NCBI GenBank assembly: GCA_900545885.1
Contig: URAF01000005.1
Location: 1 to 64,000, forward strand
DNA: 64,000 nt
DNA from: an uncultured Eubacteriales bacterium
GTDB lineage: Bacteria > Bacillota > Clostridia > Christensenellales > CAG-917
Direction: 5' to 3'
Shown: in pieces, positions 16,118-24,603 of the stretch
How the letters are laid out: every line of letters starts with the position of its first letter
How positions within the stretch are numbered: position 1 is the first letter of the stretch
Position numbers and translations under genes: made by a program
The notes under the pieces: generated by a model
Databases searched by the model: none
Told to the model about the DNA's origin: nothing
What the model saw: the letters and a program-made list of their open reading frames with translations, nothing else

Positions 16118-16290
16118 TTTCGTCGGAGAAAAGTTTGCGCGGATTGTCCGTCTTTTCCGACACAGAAAGAATACAGTCGCGATACAAGAGGCTTGCGCCG
16201 TTCGGCGTAACGCCTTTTTTCGTACCCGACGGAAAACATTTGCCGTTATTCGCGGCGGCATTCGTGATAGTTTCTTGTCGGAGGCTGGCT

Positions 16291-17427
16291 ATGGAGCGCG
16301 TGGCGGAGACGGCATTGAGAGTCAAAACGGTTATTGCGGGTGCGGACGTGTTTGCGGGGGACGGAATACTAGGGTCGTTGCCCGTTACGGTTGCGCAGTT
16401 GCTCGAAGACGGGTTGATTTTTCTGTTGTACGACAATGGTACGGAAGAGATTGCAAAAAGCGTATGCGAAGACCTGAAAGGATACGGATTTCGTGTGAGT
16501 GCGCACGATATCGCGGAAAATTATCGAGCAGAGGAGCATTGCAGACTCGCGCTCGGAGTAGGTGCGGGCAAAGTTGCCGAGGAGACAAAAAGGGTTGCGA
16601 AATTTCTCGGCGTGGAGTGTGTGTTGGTTGTGACCGCGCCCAGTACGAATTGTTATCTGCGCGGGGGCGGAGTTAAGCAGGTTTATCTTGACGGGCACGT
16701 TTTAGACTGCTGTCCGACGCAGTGCACGGCGGCGGGCTGGGGTATTCTGTTGTCTGCGCCCGTCACAAGGTTTGAAAACTATTTCAACGAAAAGGTGCTG
16801 GCTTGCGCCCGCGGCGGTAAATCCTCCGCCGAAGTTCCGACGACGGACTGCGACAATACCGAACTTGCGCTCAGGTTGTTGGAATACGGCGCGTGCAACG
16901 GTGACGACGGGGCAAGCGACGAAGTTGCACGACTGCTTGCCGCAATAGCAGTTGAAAAGGGCAAGAAACCCAGATTGCACGGCGAGTACAAGTTTCTTGC
17001 AGCCTGTACGCTGTCCGTATTTTACTCGTCCTTCCTGTCATCTCCCGCGATTGACACTTTGCCGCCTGCCGACCACGACGGAGCGCTGGAAGAATTGAGC
17101 AGACTCACGGGCACGCCGCGTGAAAAACTGGTGCATTCGTTTGACTTTTTCGACGTCAACAGTTATTTTAGAATAAACTATATATTAAGTGAATACAGGC
17201 TGGATTTGTTGGAGAGGCTGTCCACTCTGGATTTACGGTCGTCGCAAAGACGGTGGAGACGTCTTTACGAGGACGCGGGTTACTGGCTTTCGGGAGCGCT
17301 GACTGCGCGCGATATGCTGCGTGCGATGTCGCTTGCGGGCGAAACCTGCAAGGGGTTGCTCAACTACGCGGTAGCGGCGGGATTTTGCAGAAGGCTTGTG
17401 CCGCCCGCAAAAGAAAAAGCCGCCTGA
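16291..17427 (+). CDS. Degenerate glycerol-1-phosphate dehydrogenase/dehydroquinate-synthase-fold protein
   Basis: 378 residues from ATG 16291, which has GGAGG six bases upstream. The middle resembles the AraM/EgsA family: LGVGAGKVAEETKRVAKFLG (NAD-binding G-rich loop) followed by VVTAPSTNCYL, where family members have a TAPS-x-D-G motif whose Asp binds the metal. Here that Asp is Asn or Cys. A later LHGEYKF resembles the metal-binding HGE block, but the first His block is not found. So the metal site looks incomplete. The C-terminal half is helical and ends KEKAA. The frame stays open further upstream, so a longer protein is possible. Function is uncertain. Confidence 0.55.
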   Translation: MERVAETALRVKTVIAGADVFAGDGILGSLPVTVAQLLEDGLIFLLYDNGTEEIAKSVCEDLKGYGFRVSAHDIAENYRAEEHCRLALGVGAGKVAEETKRVAKFLGVECVLVVTAPSTNCYLRGGGVKQVYLDGHVLDCCPTQCTAAGWGILLSAPVTRFENYFNEKVLACARGGKSSAEVPTTDCDNTELALRLLEYGACNGDDGASDEVARLLAAIAVEKGKKPRLHGEYKFLAACTLSVFYSSFLSSPAIDTLPPADHDGALEELSRLTGTPREKLVHSFDFFDVNSYFRINYILSEYRLDLLERLSTLDLRSSQRRWRRLYEDAGYWLSGALTARDMLRAMSLAGETCKGLLNYAVAAGFCRRLVPPAKEKAA

Positions 17428-17638
17428 CGCTCAAACCGCGGTAAATTCCGCAATAGCAGGCGGGCAACGCCAACCCACCGACGGGTCGGACGGCATGATT
17501 TGGGCTGACTTGTCGGATCGGTTCGGATTGAGTCCGTTGCGCGGTCGGAGTGTGCAGGCAATAAACATTGCCGAATGTCCCGCACAGGGACTTTCCGTGC
17601 AGACACTTACGCTTACGCAAAAGAAAACGAGGATAAAA

Positions 17639-18427
17639 ATGGCGAAGAACATCAAGGACGTCGAACTTTTTCTGTTTGACCTCGACGGCACCGTTTATAT
17701 AGGCGACAAGGAGATTGAAGGCTCTTTTGCCGCAGTCAACCGTTTGCGCGAAATGGGCAAGCGTATTTGTTTTTTCACCAACAACAGTTCCAGAATGCAC
17801 ACGGACTATATCGCAAGACTGAAAAAGTTCGGTTTTGACGTGACGCCCGACGAAATCTATACCAGCGGGCAGGTCGCCTGCGAATATCTGCTGGACAATT
17901 TTCGCGGCAAAAAAGTTTATCTTCTCGGCAACGACCGACTTCGCGCCGAGTTTGCCGATTACGGTATCAAAGTCGTGGACGACGACCCGGATATAGCCGT
18001 TATCGGGTTCGACACGTCGCTGACTTACGACAAACTTTACAAATTCTGCAAATACGTCAACGACGGTCTTCCTTATCTTGCGACGCACCCCGACTATTTC
18101 TGTCCCGCGGAGGGTTGTCCTTTGCCCGACATCGGCGCGTTTATCGAAGCCATACGTCTGACCGTCGGTCGTTCGCCAGACGTCATTATGGGGAAACCCC
18201 ACAAGACGGCAGGGGAGAGAATTTGCATACGCTACGGATTGCCGCCCGAAAAAATCGCAATGGTGGGTGACAGGCTGTACACCGACATAGCGTTCGGCGT
18301 GAACTGCGATTTTGTGTCCGTGCTCGTTCTGTCGGGAGAAACCGACGCTGAAATGGCAGAGCAGTCGGATATAAAGGCGGATATAGTGCTTGACGCGGTG
18401 AGGGATATTCCCGCGTTGCTTGATTGA
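17639..18427 (+). CDS. HAD-superfamily hydrolase, NagD/p-nitrophenylphosphatase type
   Basis: 262 residues. HAD motif I is FLFDLDGTVYIGD near residue 11 (Asp nucleophile), motif II FFTNNSS, the C2-type cap lies in the middle, motif III is the Lys in VIMGKP and motif IV is MVGDRLYTDIAFG. This is the subclass IIA layout of NagD, acting on small phosphate esters. ATG 17639 is chosen because homology starts there; the frame extends upstream without support. The GC-rich 211-base spacer before it holds no gene I recognise. Confidence 0.9.
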   Translation: MAKNIKDVELFLFDLDGTVYIGDKEIEGSFAAVNRLREMGKRICFFTNNSSRMHTDYIARLKKFGFDVTPDEIYTSGQVACEYLLDNFRGKKVYLLGNDRLRAEFADYGIKVVDDDPDIAVIGFDTSLTYDKLYKFCKYVNDGLPYLATHPDYFCPAEGCPLPDIGAFIEAIRLTVGRSPDVIMGKPHKTAGERICIRYGLPPEKIAMVGDRLYTDIAFGVNCDFVSVLVLSGETDAEMAEQSDIKADIVLDAVRDIPALLD

Positions 18428-18610
18428 ATGTAAATATGCGCAAATGCGGCGGTGAACCGCACGTTTTTGTGTGATAAACATCGACATATGCGATTTTGCG
18501 CAGATGAACATATGCAAAAATGACGGATTGGTTCCGTCGGAGGAGAGGGGAAAGTGTGAGCATGCGCACACATTCACAAGTGCGCAAGGGTTCATTCTTC
18601 CGATGATTTT

Positions 18611-20227
18611 ATGCCCGCTATCTACTCGGCAACATCGGGTCAGGTCTGGCCCCAATGGCTGATTTTCGGAATTTATATGGCTGTCATTCTGGCGGTTGCG
18701 CTTGTCACGCGCAAAAAGAGCACCAGCGTCGAAGGTTTTATGTTCGCAAACAAGGGCGTGGGCGGCTGGCTGTCCGCGTTCGCATACGGAGCGACCTATT
18801 TTTCCGCCGTCGTGTTTGTCGGATATGCGGGCAAATTCGGCTGGAACTTCGGGTTGTCCGCCGTGTGGATAGGCGTAGGCAATATGCTGATAGGCACGCT
18901 TGCCGCGTGGTTCGTGCTTGCAAAACGCACCAAGGTTATGACGACCGCGTTGCAGGCGCGTACAATGCCCGAATTCTTCGAAAAACGCTATCAGAGCAAG
19001 TATATTAAACTCGTTGCCGCTCTTACGATATTCATTTTCCTGTTGCCTTATTCTGCGTCAGTCTATCAGGGAATGGGGTACGTGTTCGAAGCCGCACTCG
19101 GCATTGACTCTATGTGGTGCGTGCTTATTCTCGCGGGACTTACCGCAATTTACCTTTTTCTCGGCGGGTATTTCGCAACCACGATTACGGACTTCATTCA
19201 GGGCATAATCATGATTGTCGGCATTACGGTGACGGTGTTCATGCTGCTTGCGACGCCCGAAATGAACTGGGGAGAAGGGCTCGGCGAACTCATGCGCGAC
19301 CCCAACCTCACGCTTATACCCAATACGGTTACGCCAGAGGGCGGAACCTTCCTCAACAACCAGTTTTTCAGCATTGTGATTCTCGTCTGTCTTACGTCCT
19401 TCGGAATGTGGGGACTGCCGCAGTCAATTCATAAGTTCTATGCCATAAAAGACGACGCCGCAATCAAAAAAGGCGCGGTTATATCCACGGTTTTCTCCGC
19501 GATAGTCGGCTGCGGAGCGTACTTTATGGGCAGTATGGTAACGCGTTTTGTCGACACCGTTCCCGACGGCAACGCGGACAAACTCATTCCCACAATGCTG
19601 GTGGAAAACCTGCCGTCGGCGCTCCTCGGACTTATCATAGTTCTGCTGTTCTCGGCGTCAATGTCCACGCTTGCGGCACTCAGCCTTTCGTCAAGTTCCA
19701 CCGTGACCGTCGACTTTTACAAGGGATACATCAAAAAAACGGCTCCCGACAGCAATCTCAATATTCTGATACGCGTTCTGTGCCTGGTGTTCGTTGCGCT
19801 TTCCGCCGTGCTTGCCATAGTCGAAATCGACGCGATAGTCAGTATGATGAGTTTGAGCTGGGGCGCGATAGCGGGCTGTTTCATAGGGCCTTACGTGTAC
19901 GGACTGTATTCCAAAAAGGCAAACAAAGCGGGTGCGTATGCGTCCATAATTTTCAGCCTTGTGCTTACGTTTGCGCTCATTATCGGAATAGGCTATTTCG
20001 TGACGGACGCGGCGGGCACTTCCGCAACGTTCGGGCAGGCATTCAAAGCGGGTATAGGACAGAGCCCGTTTATCGGCGTTATGTCGATGATTGCAAGTAT
20101 GATTGTCACGCCTGTATTCAGCCTTATATTCCACAAGCGGTGCAAAGTAAGCGACGAATTGCTTTCCGTGCTTTTCCCGCCAAATCCCGCGAAGATATAC
20201 GTTTACAACAGAGAGCGCAGAAACTGA
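18611..20227 (+). CDS. Sodium/solute symporter (SSS family)
   Basis: 538 residues with about 13-14 membrane segments and the LeuT fold of the SSS family. Recognisable blocks are GFMFANKGVGGWLSAFAYGATYFSA-like TM1-TM2 sequence (residues ~40-70), the YLFLGGYFATTITDFIQG block after TM5 and the SSSSTVTVDFYK block after TM9, which is typical for the family's Na2 sodium site. Substrate cannot be told; proline, pantothenate, sugar and anion carriers share these marks. It stands alone, with a terminator at 20296-20330. The 183 bases before it are rich in ATGCGCA-type alternating sequence. Confidence 0.9.
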   Translation: MPAIYSATSGQVWPQWLIFGIYMAVILAVALVTRKKSTSVEGFMFANKGVGGWLSAFAYGATYFSAVVFVGYAGKFGWNFGLSAVWIGVGNMLIGTLAAWFVLAKRTKVMTTALQARTMPEFFEKRYQSKYIKLVAALTIFIFLLPYSASVYQGMGYVFEAALGIDSMWCVLILAGLTAIYLFLGGYFATTITDFIQGIIMIVGITVTVFMLLATPEMNWGEGLGELMRDPNLTLIPNTVTPEGGTFLNNQFFSIVILVCLTSFGMWGLPQSIHKFYAIKDDAAIKKGAVISTVFSAIVGCGAYFMGSMVTRFVDTVPDGNADKLIPTMLVENLPSALLGLIIVLLFSASMSTLAALSLSSSSTVTVDFYKGYIKKTAPDSNLNILIRVLCLVFVALSAVLAIVEIDAIVSMMSLSWGAIAGCFIGPYVYGLYSKKANKAGAYASIIFSLVLTFALIIGIGYFVTDAAGTSATFGQAFKAGIGQSPFIGVMSMIASMIVTPVFSLIFHKRCKVSDELLSVLFPPNPAKIYVYNRERRN

Positions 20228-20295
20228 AACTTAATTATTCGGTTGTCAAATCGGAATAAAATTGTAAAGAAAGCAAAAATTCAAATAAACACTCA

Positions 20296-20330
20296 ACGCA
20301 AAAGCGCACCCGTCGGGGTGCGCTTTGCGT
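20296..20330. terminator. Bidirectional terminator between symporter and M23 genes
   Basis: ACGCAAAAGCGCACCC (20296-20311) pairs with GGGTGCGCTTTGCGT (20316-20330) with one bulged A. It sits between convergent genes. Confidence 0.7.
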
Positions 20331-20379
20331 AAGGGGGAGATTATTTCTTCTTGTGTGACAATCTGTTGGTGATTTACGG

Positions 20380-21027
20380 TTACTTCTCTTCGAGGACGAG
20401 TACGTCAAGGGGATTGATGTCCGTACCGTCTTTGCTCATCTCGAAGTGGAGATGGTTGCCGTCGAGGCTTTCGGTAGCCTGCGTTGCGGACATTGTGCCG
20501 AGAAGTTGTCCTTTGATAACTTTATCGCCTTTTTTGACTTTCAGGTCGTCGGAAAGAGAGTAGTAGCGGGTTTCGTATCCGTCGTCGTGGCTGATTTTGA
20601 CGTAGTTGCCGTTCAGACGGTCGTAGCCGACTTCGCTTACCGTACCTGCTTCGGACGCGAACACGGACAGGTCGTCACCCGTGAAGTCAACTCCGAGGTG
20701 AACCTGATATTGACCGAGAGTGTCGTTCCAGACAAGGACGGTGTCGCTGTATTCCTGCGAAACGGTTCCGTTGACGGGTGCGCCGAAGGTCAGTTTCTGT
20801 TCGGGTTCGGGATCGGGATCAGGGTCGGGATCGGGGTCCGGATCGGGATCGGGGTCGGGGTTGGGGTTGATAACGGACGTACCCGGATCGGACGGGCCGA
20901 AGTCACCTGCGGCTGCAAGCGCAATGACGGTTGCCACCGACGCTATGCAGAGCACGATGAGAAGATAAAAGGCGTTTCTTTTCATAAATTCGCCGACTTT
21001 TTTGGCGGCGGCAGTCATTTTGCTCAT
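20380..21027 (-). CDS. Membrane-anchored M23 peptidase, SpoIIQ-like
   Basis: 215 residues from ATG 21027, preceded by GGAGGT. The N-terminus is cytoplasmic, then one membrane segment near residues 20-43 (FYLLIVLCIASVATVIALAA), then an Asp-Pro repeat linker (about 9 PD units, DNA 20806-20873), then a LytM/M23 domain. The zinc ligands HLGVD and HLH (HLHFE) are both intact. The WNDTLGQYQVHLGVDF arrangement recalls clostridial SpoIIQ, the forespore half of the engulfment channel, but cell-wall hydrolases share it. It stands alone with its own terminator. Sporulation role is inferred only. Confidence 0.75.
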   Translation of the reverse strand: MSKMTAAAKKVGEFMKRNAFYLLIVLCIASVATVIALAAAGDFGPSDPGTSVINPNPDPDPDPDPDPDPDPDPEPEQKLTFGAPVNGTVSQEYSDTVLVWNDTLGQYQVHLGVDFTGDDLSVFASEAGTVSEVGYDRLNGNYVKISHDDGYETRYYSLSDDLKVKKGDKVIKGQLLGTMSATQATESLDGNHLHFEMSKDGTDINPLDVLVLEEK

Positions 21028-21133
21028 AGCATTACCTCCATTTGCCACGATTATTGCCCCGATTTTCGCAGTTTATACATTCAACAAAAACTTTTTTTTG
21101 TGTTTTTATCCTGCGCACGGCTCCATTTGCGTA

Positions 21134-21163
21134 TTGACTGTCCTTGCGCGCGGGAACTATAAT
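21134..21163 (+). promoter_or_regulatory. Promoter of the GlpA-like operon
   Basis: TTGACT (21134-21139) and TATAAT (21158-21163), spacer 18. It lies 108 bases before ATG 21271, leaving a leader of about 100 bases with no clear riboswitch. Confidence 0.75.
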
Positions 21164-21270
21164 GTTTACAGTATCGGATTGCTTTTTCGCGGTTGCCGAA
21201 GAGCCGTTCGGACATTATGAGGCTATCCGCCGTCAAGCGGAGAATTAAGGGAAAATTGTGAGGTTGGCAG

Positions 21271-23001
21271 ATGAACATTAACGCCATTCGGAAAAAGGTT
21301 CATAAGATTGCCCCTACCGTCAACGTCGAAGAGTACCGCGGTTGCGTAAGGCTCACGGGCGAACTTGACGATTGGGACAGCATTTACCGTTGCGGCGTGG
21401 CCGCGGTTTCCAAACGTTCGTTGGGCGTTCTCAACGACATCAAACTCAAAGGTTTCAGCGAAAAAGTCAAAGTTCCGTCGGTGAACGACTCCGCAATAGA
21501 CGGAGCGACGCCCGACGTTCTTGTCATTGGCGGCGGAATTACGGGTTGCGCCATTGCGCGCGAACTTTCCAAGCTCGACATAAGCGTTATGCTTGTTGAA
21601 AAAGCCTCCGACGTCGCGACGGGCGCGTCTTGCCGCAACGACGGCTGCATTCACCCCGGCATCGACCTGCACAAAGGACAACAGAAACTCTATTACGTCC
21701 TGCGCGGCAACAAAATGTATACGCGTATATGCGAAGAACTCGGTTGCGACATTCAGCGTTGGGCGCAGACGTTTATGTTCAGCACCAAGTGGGAAAGCAG
21801 GATAATCGCTCCGCTTATGTTGCTCAAAGGCAAGATACTTGGCATTCCCGATATGCGTTTCGTCACCAAAGAAGAAATGCAGAAAATGGAACCGCACCCT
21901 CCGAAGTGGCTCACGGGCGCGGTGTATATGGCGTCGGCGGGCGTTGTTTCGCCGTACAAAGTGACGATTGCGTTTGCAGACAACGCCGTGGAAAACGGTG
22001 CCGTGATTTCGCTTGACACCGTGGTGCAGGGTATGGAAGTCGAAGACGGCAAAATCAAGTCCGTCAAGACCAACCGCGGTACGGTTTATCCCAAAATCGT
22101 GGTCAATGCAGCAGGTGCGTTCAGCGATATTATAGCCGATATGGCAGGGGACAGAACGTTCACCATTCACCCCCGCAAAGGCACAGACCTCATTCTCGAC
22201 AAGAAAAAAGCGTATTATGCGCTCTCGTCCTTTGCACGCAGTTATTTCGCGCCGCTTCCCAAAGAAGCGCAGGAAGAAACGCACGCAGCAGTCGGTCACA
22301 CCAAAGGCGGCGGCGTAATGCGTACGGTGGACGGAAATATTCTCGTCGGTCCCAATGCGATAGAACAGCCTTACCGTGAGGACAATTCCACATACCTCAA
22401 CGATATACTTGCCATCATCAAGAAGCAGAAAGTCGCGGCGGACGAACTGTCCACCGCAGATATTATCACCTATTTCTCGGGCGTGCGCGCTGCGACGTAC
22501 GAGGAAGATTTCGTCGTCAGAAAGGGCATATTCACCGAGAACATAATCGAGGCGGCGGGCATTCAGTCGCCGGGTATCACCGCGGCTCCCGCAATAGCCT
22601 GTGACGTTAGGGTCTGGGTAAAGGAAATGCTCGGTGCGGAATTCAGAAAGGATTTCGTGGCACAACGCAAACACACTCCGAGACTGGCCGCACTTTCGGA
22701 CGCAGAGAGAGAAGAGTATATCAAACGCAATCCCGCATACGGCGAAATCGTGTGTCGTTGCGAGGAAGTCAGCAAAGGCGAAATCGTGGACGCGCTGGAA
22801 TCGCCGCTCAAAGTTTGTACGGTTGACGGTATCAAGCGCAGAGTACGTCCCGGAATGGGCAGATGTCAGGGCGGGTTCTGTTCGCCTCTTGTCGTGAAAA
22901 TCATTGCGGAACACGAGGGCATAGCTCCCGAACAGGTGCTCAAAGGCGACGAAGGCAGCTGTATACTTTTCGGAAATACGAAAAACGCAGAGGGGGAATG
23001 A
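21271..23001 (+). CDS. GlpA-like FAD-dependent dehydrogenase with extra N-terminal BON-like domain and BFD [2Fe-2S] domain
   Basis: 576 residues. Residues ~1-75 look like a BON-type domain (GCVRLTGELDDWDS...GVLNDIKLKG). Residues ~85-460 are a DAO/GlpA flavoprotein: VLVIGGGITGCAIARELS (FAD loop), GASCRNDGCIHPG, and NAAGAFSD. Residues ~485-545 are a BFD-like iron-sulphur domain with CRCEEV and MGRCQGGFC cysteines. GlpA oxidises glycerol-3-phosphate to dihydroxyacetone phosphate in anaerobes. GAGGT precedes ATG 21271. First of four tightly spaced genes. The G3P substrate is likely but not proven. Confidence 0.8.
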   Translation: MNINAIRKKVHKIAPTVNVEEYRGCVRLTGELDDWDSIYRCGVAAVSKRSLGVLNDIKLKGFSEKVKVPSVNDSAIDGATPDVLVIGGGITGCAIARELSKLDISVMLVEKASDVATGASCRNDGCIHPGIDLHKGQQKLYYVLRGNKMYTRICEELGCDIQRWAQTFMFSTKWESRIIAPLMLLKGKILGIPDMRFVTKEEMQKMEPHPPKWLTGAVYMASAGVVSPYKVTIAFADNAVENGAVISLDTVVQGMEVEDGKIKSVKTNRGTVYPKIVVNAAGAFSDIIADMAGDRTFTIHPRKGTDLILDKKKAYYALSSFARSYFAPLPKEAQEETHAAVGHTKGGGVMRTVDGNILVGPNAIEQPYREDNSTYLNDILAIIKKQKVAADELSTADIITYFSGVRAATYEEDFVVRKGIFTENIIEAAGIQSPGITAAPAIACDVRVWVKEMLGAEFRKDFVAQRKHTPRLAALSDAEREEYIKRNPAYGEIVCRCEEVSKGEIVDALESPLKVCTVDGIKRRVRPGMGRCQGGFCSPLVVKIIAEHEGIAPEQVLKGDEGSCILFGNTKNAEGE

Positions 23002-23002
23002 G

Positions 23003-24253
23003 ATGAAAAAATACGACGTTGTAGTTATCGGCGGCGGTCCTGCGGGACTTGCGGCTGCCGAAAGCGCGTGTAAAGCGGGCGCTAAGGTTGCCGTGCTCGA
23101 ACGCGAAGCGCGTCTCGGGGGTATCCTCAAACAGTGCGTGCACGACGGGTTCGGTCTTATCAGGTTCGGCGAAAAACTTGCGGGACCCGAATATGCCGAG
23201 AGATACATTGATTTTGTGCGCGCGCTAGATATCGACGCATATACGCTTACGTTTGTTACCAGACTCCGCAAGGGCAGCGACGGGAAATTCTCAATCGACT
23301 GCGTAAGCCGTGACGGAATGTTGCATTTCGAGTCCGACGCGGTGGTGCTTGCGACGGGTTGCCGTGAAAGAACGGCGAAACAGGTGCTCATTCAGGGTAC
23401 GCGTCCCGCGGGCGTGTTCACTGCGGGTACGGCGCAGAACTTCGTCAACCTTATGGGCAAACTGCCCGCAAAGAAATGCGTTATTCTGGGCAGCGGCGAC
23501 ATAGGTCTTATTATGGCGCGCAGACTTACGCTCGAAGGCGCGGAAGTCGAAGGCGTTTACGAAGTCAAGCCCGAACCCAGCGGACTTACCCGCAACATTC
23601 ATCAGTGCCTGCACGATTTCAACATTCCGCTTCACCTTTCGCACACGGTGACGAGAGTTTTCGGCGTGGACAGACTCACCGCCGTGGAAGTCGCCGCCGT
23701 AGACGATAAAATGAAACCCATAAAAGGAACGGAAAGAATTATCGAGTGCGACGCGCTTATACTTTCCGTCGGACTTATTCCCGAAAACGAAATCGCGGAG
23801 AGCATAGGCGTCAAAATCAATCCTTTCACAAAAGGACCCGATTGCGACCAGACGTATATGACCAGCGTTGACGGTGTGTTTTCGGCGGGCAACGCGCTCA
23901 ACGTTTTCGACCTTGTCGACTACGTTTCGGAGTGTGCCGCAGACGCGGGCAAAAACGCGGTCGGATACAAACCGCACGGCACGGAAGTGCGCATAGAACG
24001 CGGAAAAGGGTTGCTGTCGTACGTTCCTCACCGTATCGACCTGTCCAAACCCTGCGACAAAACGGTGTTCTTCTTCCGTTCCGCAAAGGATATGGACAAA
24101 GCCACGCTCCGCATTACGGTTGACGGCAACGAAGTTTTCAAAAAGAAATTCGCGTTCCTCCGTCCGCCCGAAATGCAGCGTATAGAAATAGACTTTTCGG
24201 CGTTCGGTTTGAAAGCCGCGTCCAAAGTCGTCGTCGAATTGGAGGAGAATTGA
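23003..24253 (+). CDS. NAD(P)/FAD-dependent oxidoreductase (GlpB-position partner)
   Basis: 416 residues, pyridine-nucleotide-disulphide-oxidoreductase fold. FAD loop VVVIGGGPAGLAAAESA at residue 6, LGGILKQCVHDGFGL, ATGCRER, a second dinucleotide loop VILGSGDIGLIMARRL near residue 157 and the FAD-closing SVDGVFSAGNA. It resembles the alpha-subunit flavoprotein family of amine and G3P dehydrogenase complexes. It begins one base after the GlpA-like stop with AGGGGG upstream. The C-terminal ~70 residues (after PHRIDL) form an extra beta-rich module with no motif I can name. Probably passes electrons from GlpA to NAD or a carrier. Confidence 0.8.
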   Translation: MKKYDVVVIGGGPAGLAAAESACKAGAKVAVLEREARLGGILKQCVHDGFGLIRFGEKLAGPEYAERYIDFVRALDIDAYTLTFVTRLRKGSDGKFSIDCVSRDGMLHFESDAVVLATGCRERTAKQVLIQGTRPAGVFTAGTAQNFVNLMGKLPAKKCVILGSGDIGLIMARRLTLEGAEVEGVYEVKPEPSGLTRNIHQCLHDFNIPLHLSHTVTRVFGVDRLTAVEVAAVDDKMKPIKGTERIIECDALILSVGLIPENEIAESIGVKINPFTKGPDCDQTYMTSVDGVFSAGNALNVFDLVDYVSECAADAGKNAVGYKPHGTEVRIERGKGLLSYVPHRIDLSKPCDKTVFFFRSAKDMDKATLRITVDGNEVFKKKFAFLRPPEMQRIEIDFSAFGLKAASKVVVELEEN

Positions 24254-24254
24254 T

Positions 24255-24590
24255 ATGGAACTCGTGTGTATCGTTTGTCCCAAAGGTTGCAGAATGACCG
24301 TTGAAAACGGAGTAGTCACGGGCAACACCTGCAAAAAAGGCGAAGCGTTTGCAAAAGCCGAAGCGACTTGTCCTATGCGTACCGTTTGCAGTACCGTTGC
24401 GACTTCTTTCGAGTCCATGCCCGTTTTGCCCGTTCGCACCGACGGAGAAATTCCCAAAGCAAAAATCGGCGAGCTTATGAAACTCGTCAACACAATCAAA
24501 GTAACGAAGAAACTTCACCGCGGCGACGTCGTCGCGTCAGGCGTGGTAGGCACCGACGTAAATCTTATCGCCACCGCCACTATTTACTGA
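24255..24590 (+). CDS. DUF1667 cysteine protein
   Basis: 111 residues, DUF1667. Four cysteines in the N-terminal half (CIVCPKGC, NTCKKG, TCPMR) are spaced as for an iron-sulphur cluster. In clostridia DUF1667 genes usually follow a GlpA-like and an FAD/NAD oxidoreductase gene, as here. It lies one base after the upstream stop, with GGAGGAG at 24241-24247. It may be the electron-transfer subunit in place of GlpC (inference). Confidence 0.85.
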   Translation: MELVCIVCPKGCRMTVENGVVTGNTCKKGEAFAKAEATCPMRTVCSTVATSFESMPVLPVRTDGEIPKAKIGELMKLVNTIKVTKKLHRGDVVASGVVGTDVNLIATATIY

Positions 24591-24603
24591 TAAGGAGATT
24601 ATT

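Noticed and set aside
20806..20873. Short tandem repeat that could suggest a CRISPR or minisatellite
   Set aside because: It is the coding repeat for the Pro-Asp linker of the M23 protein; there are no spacers.
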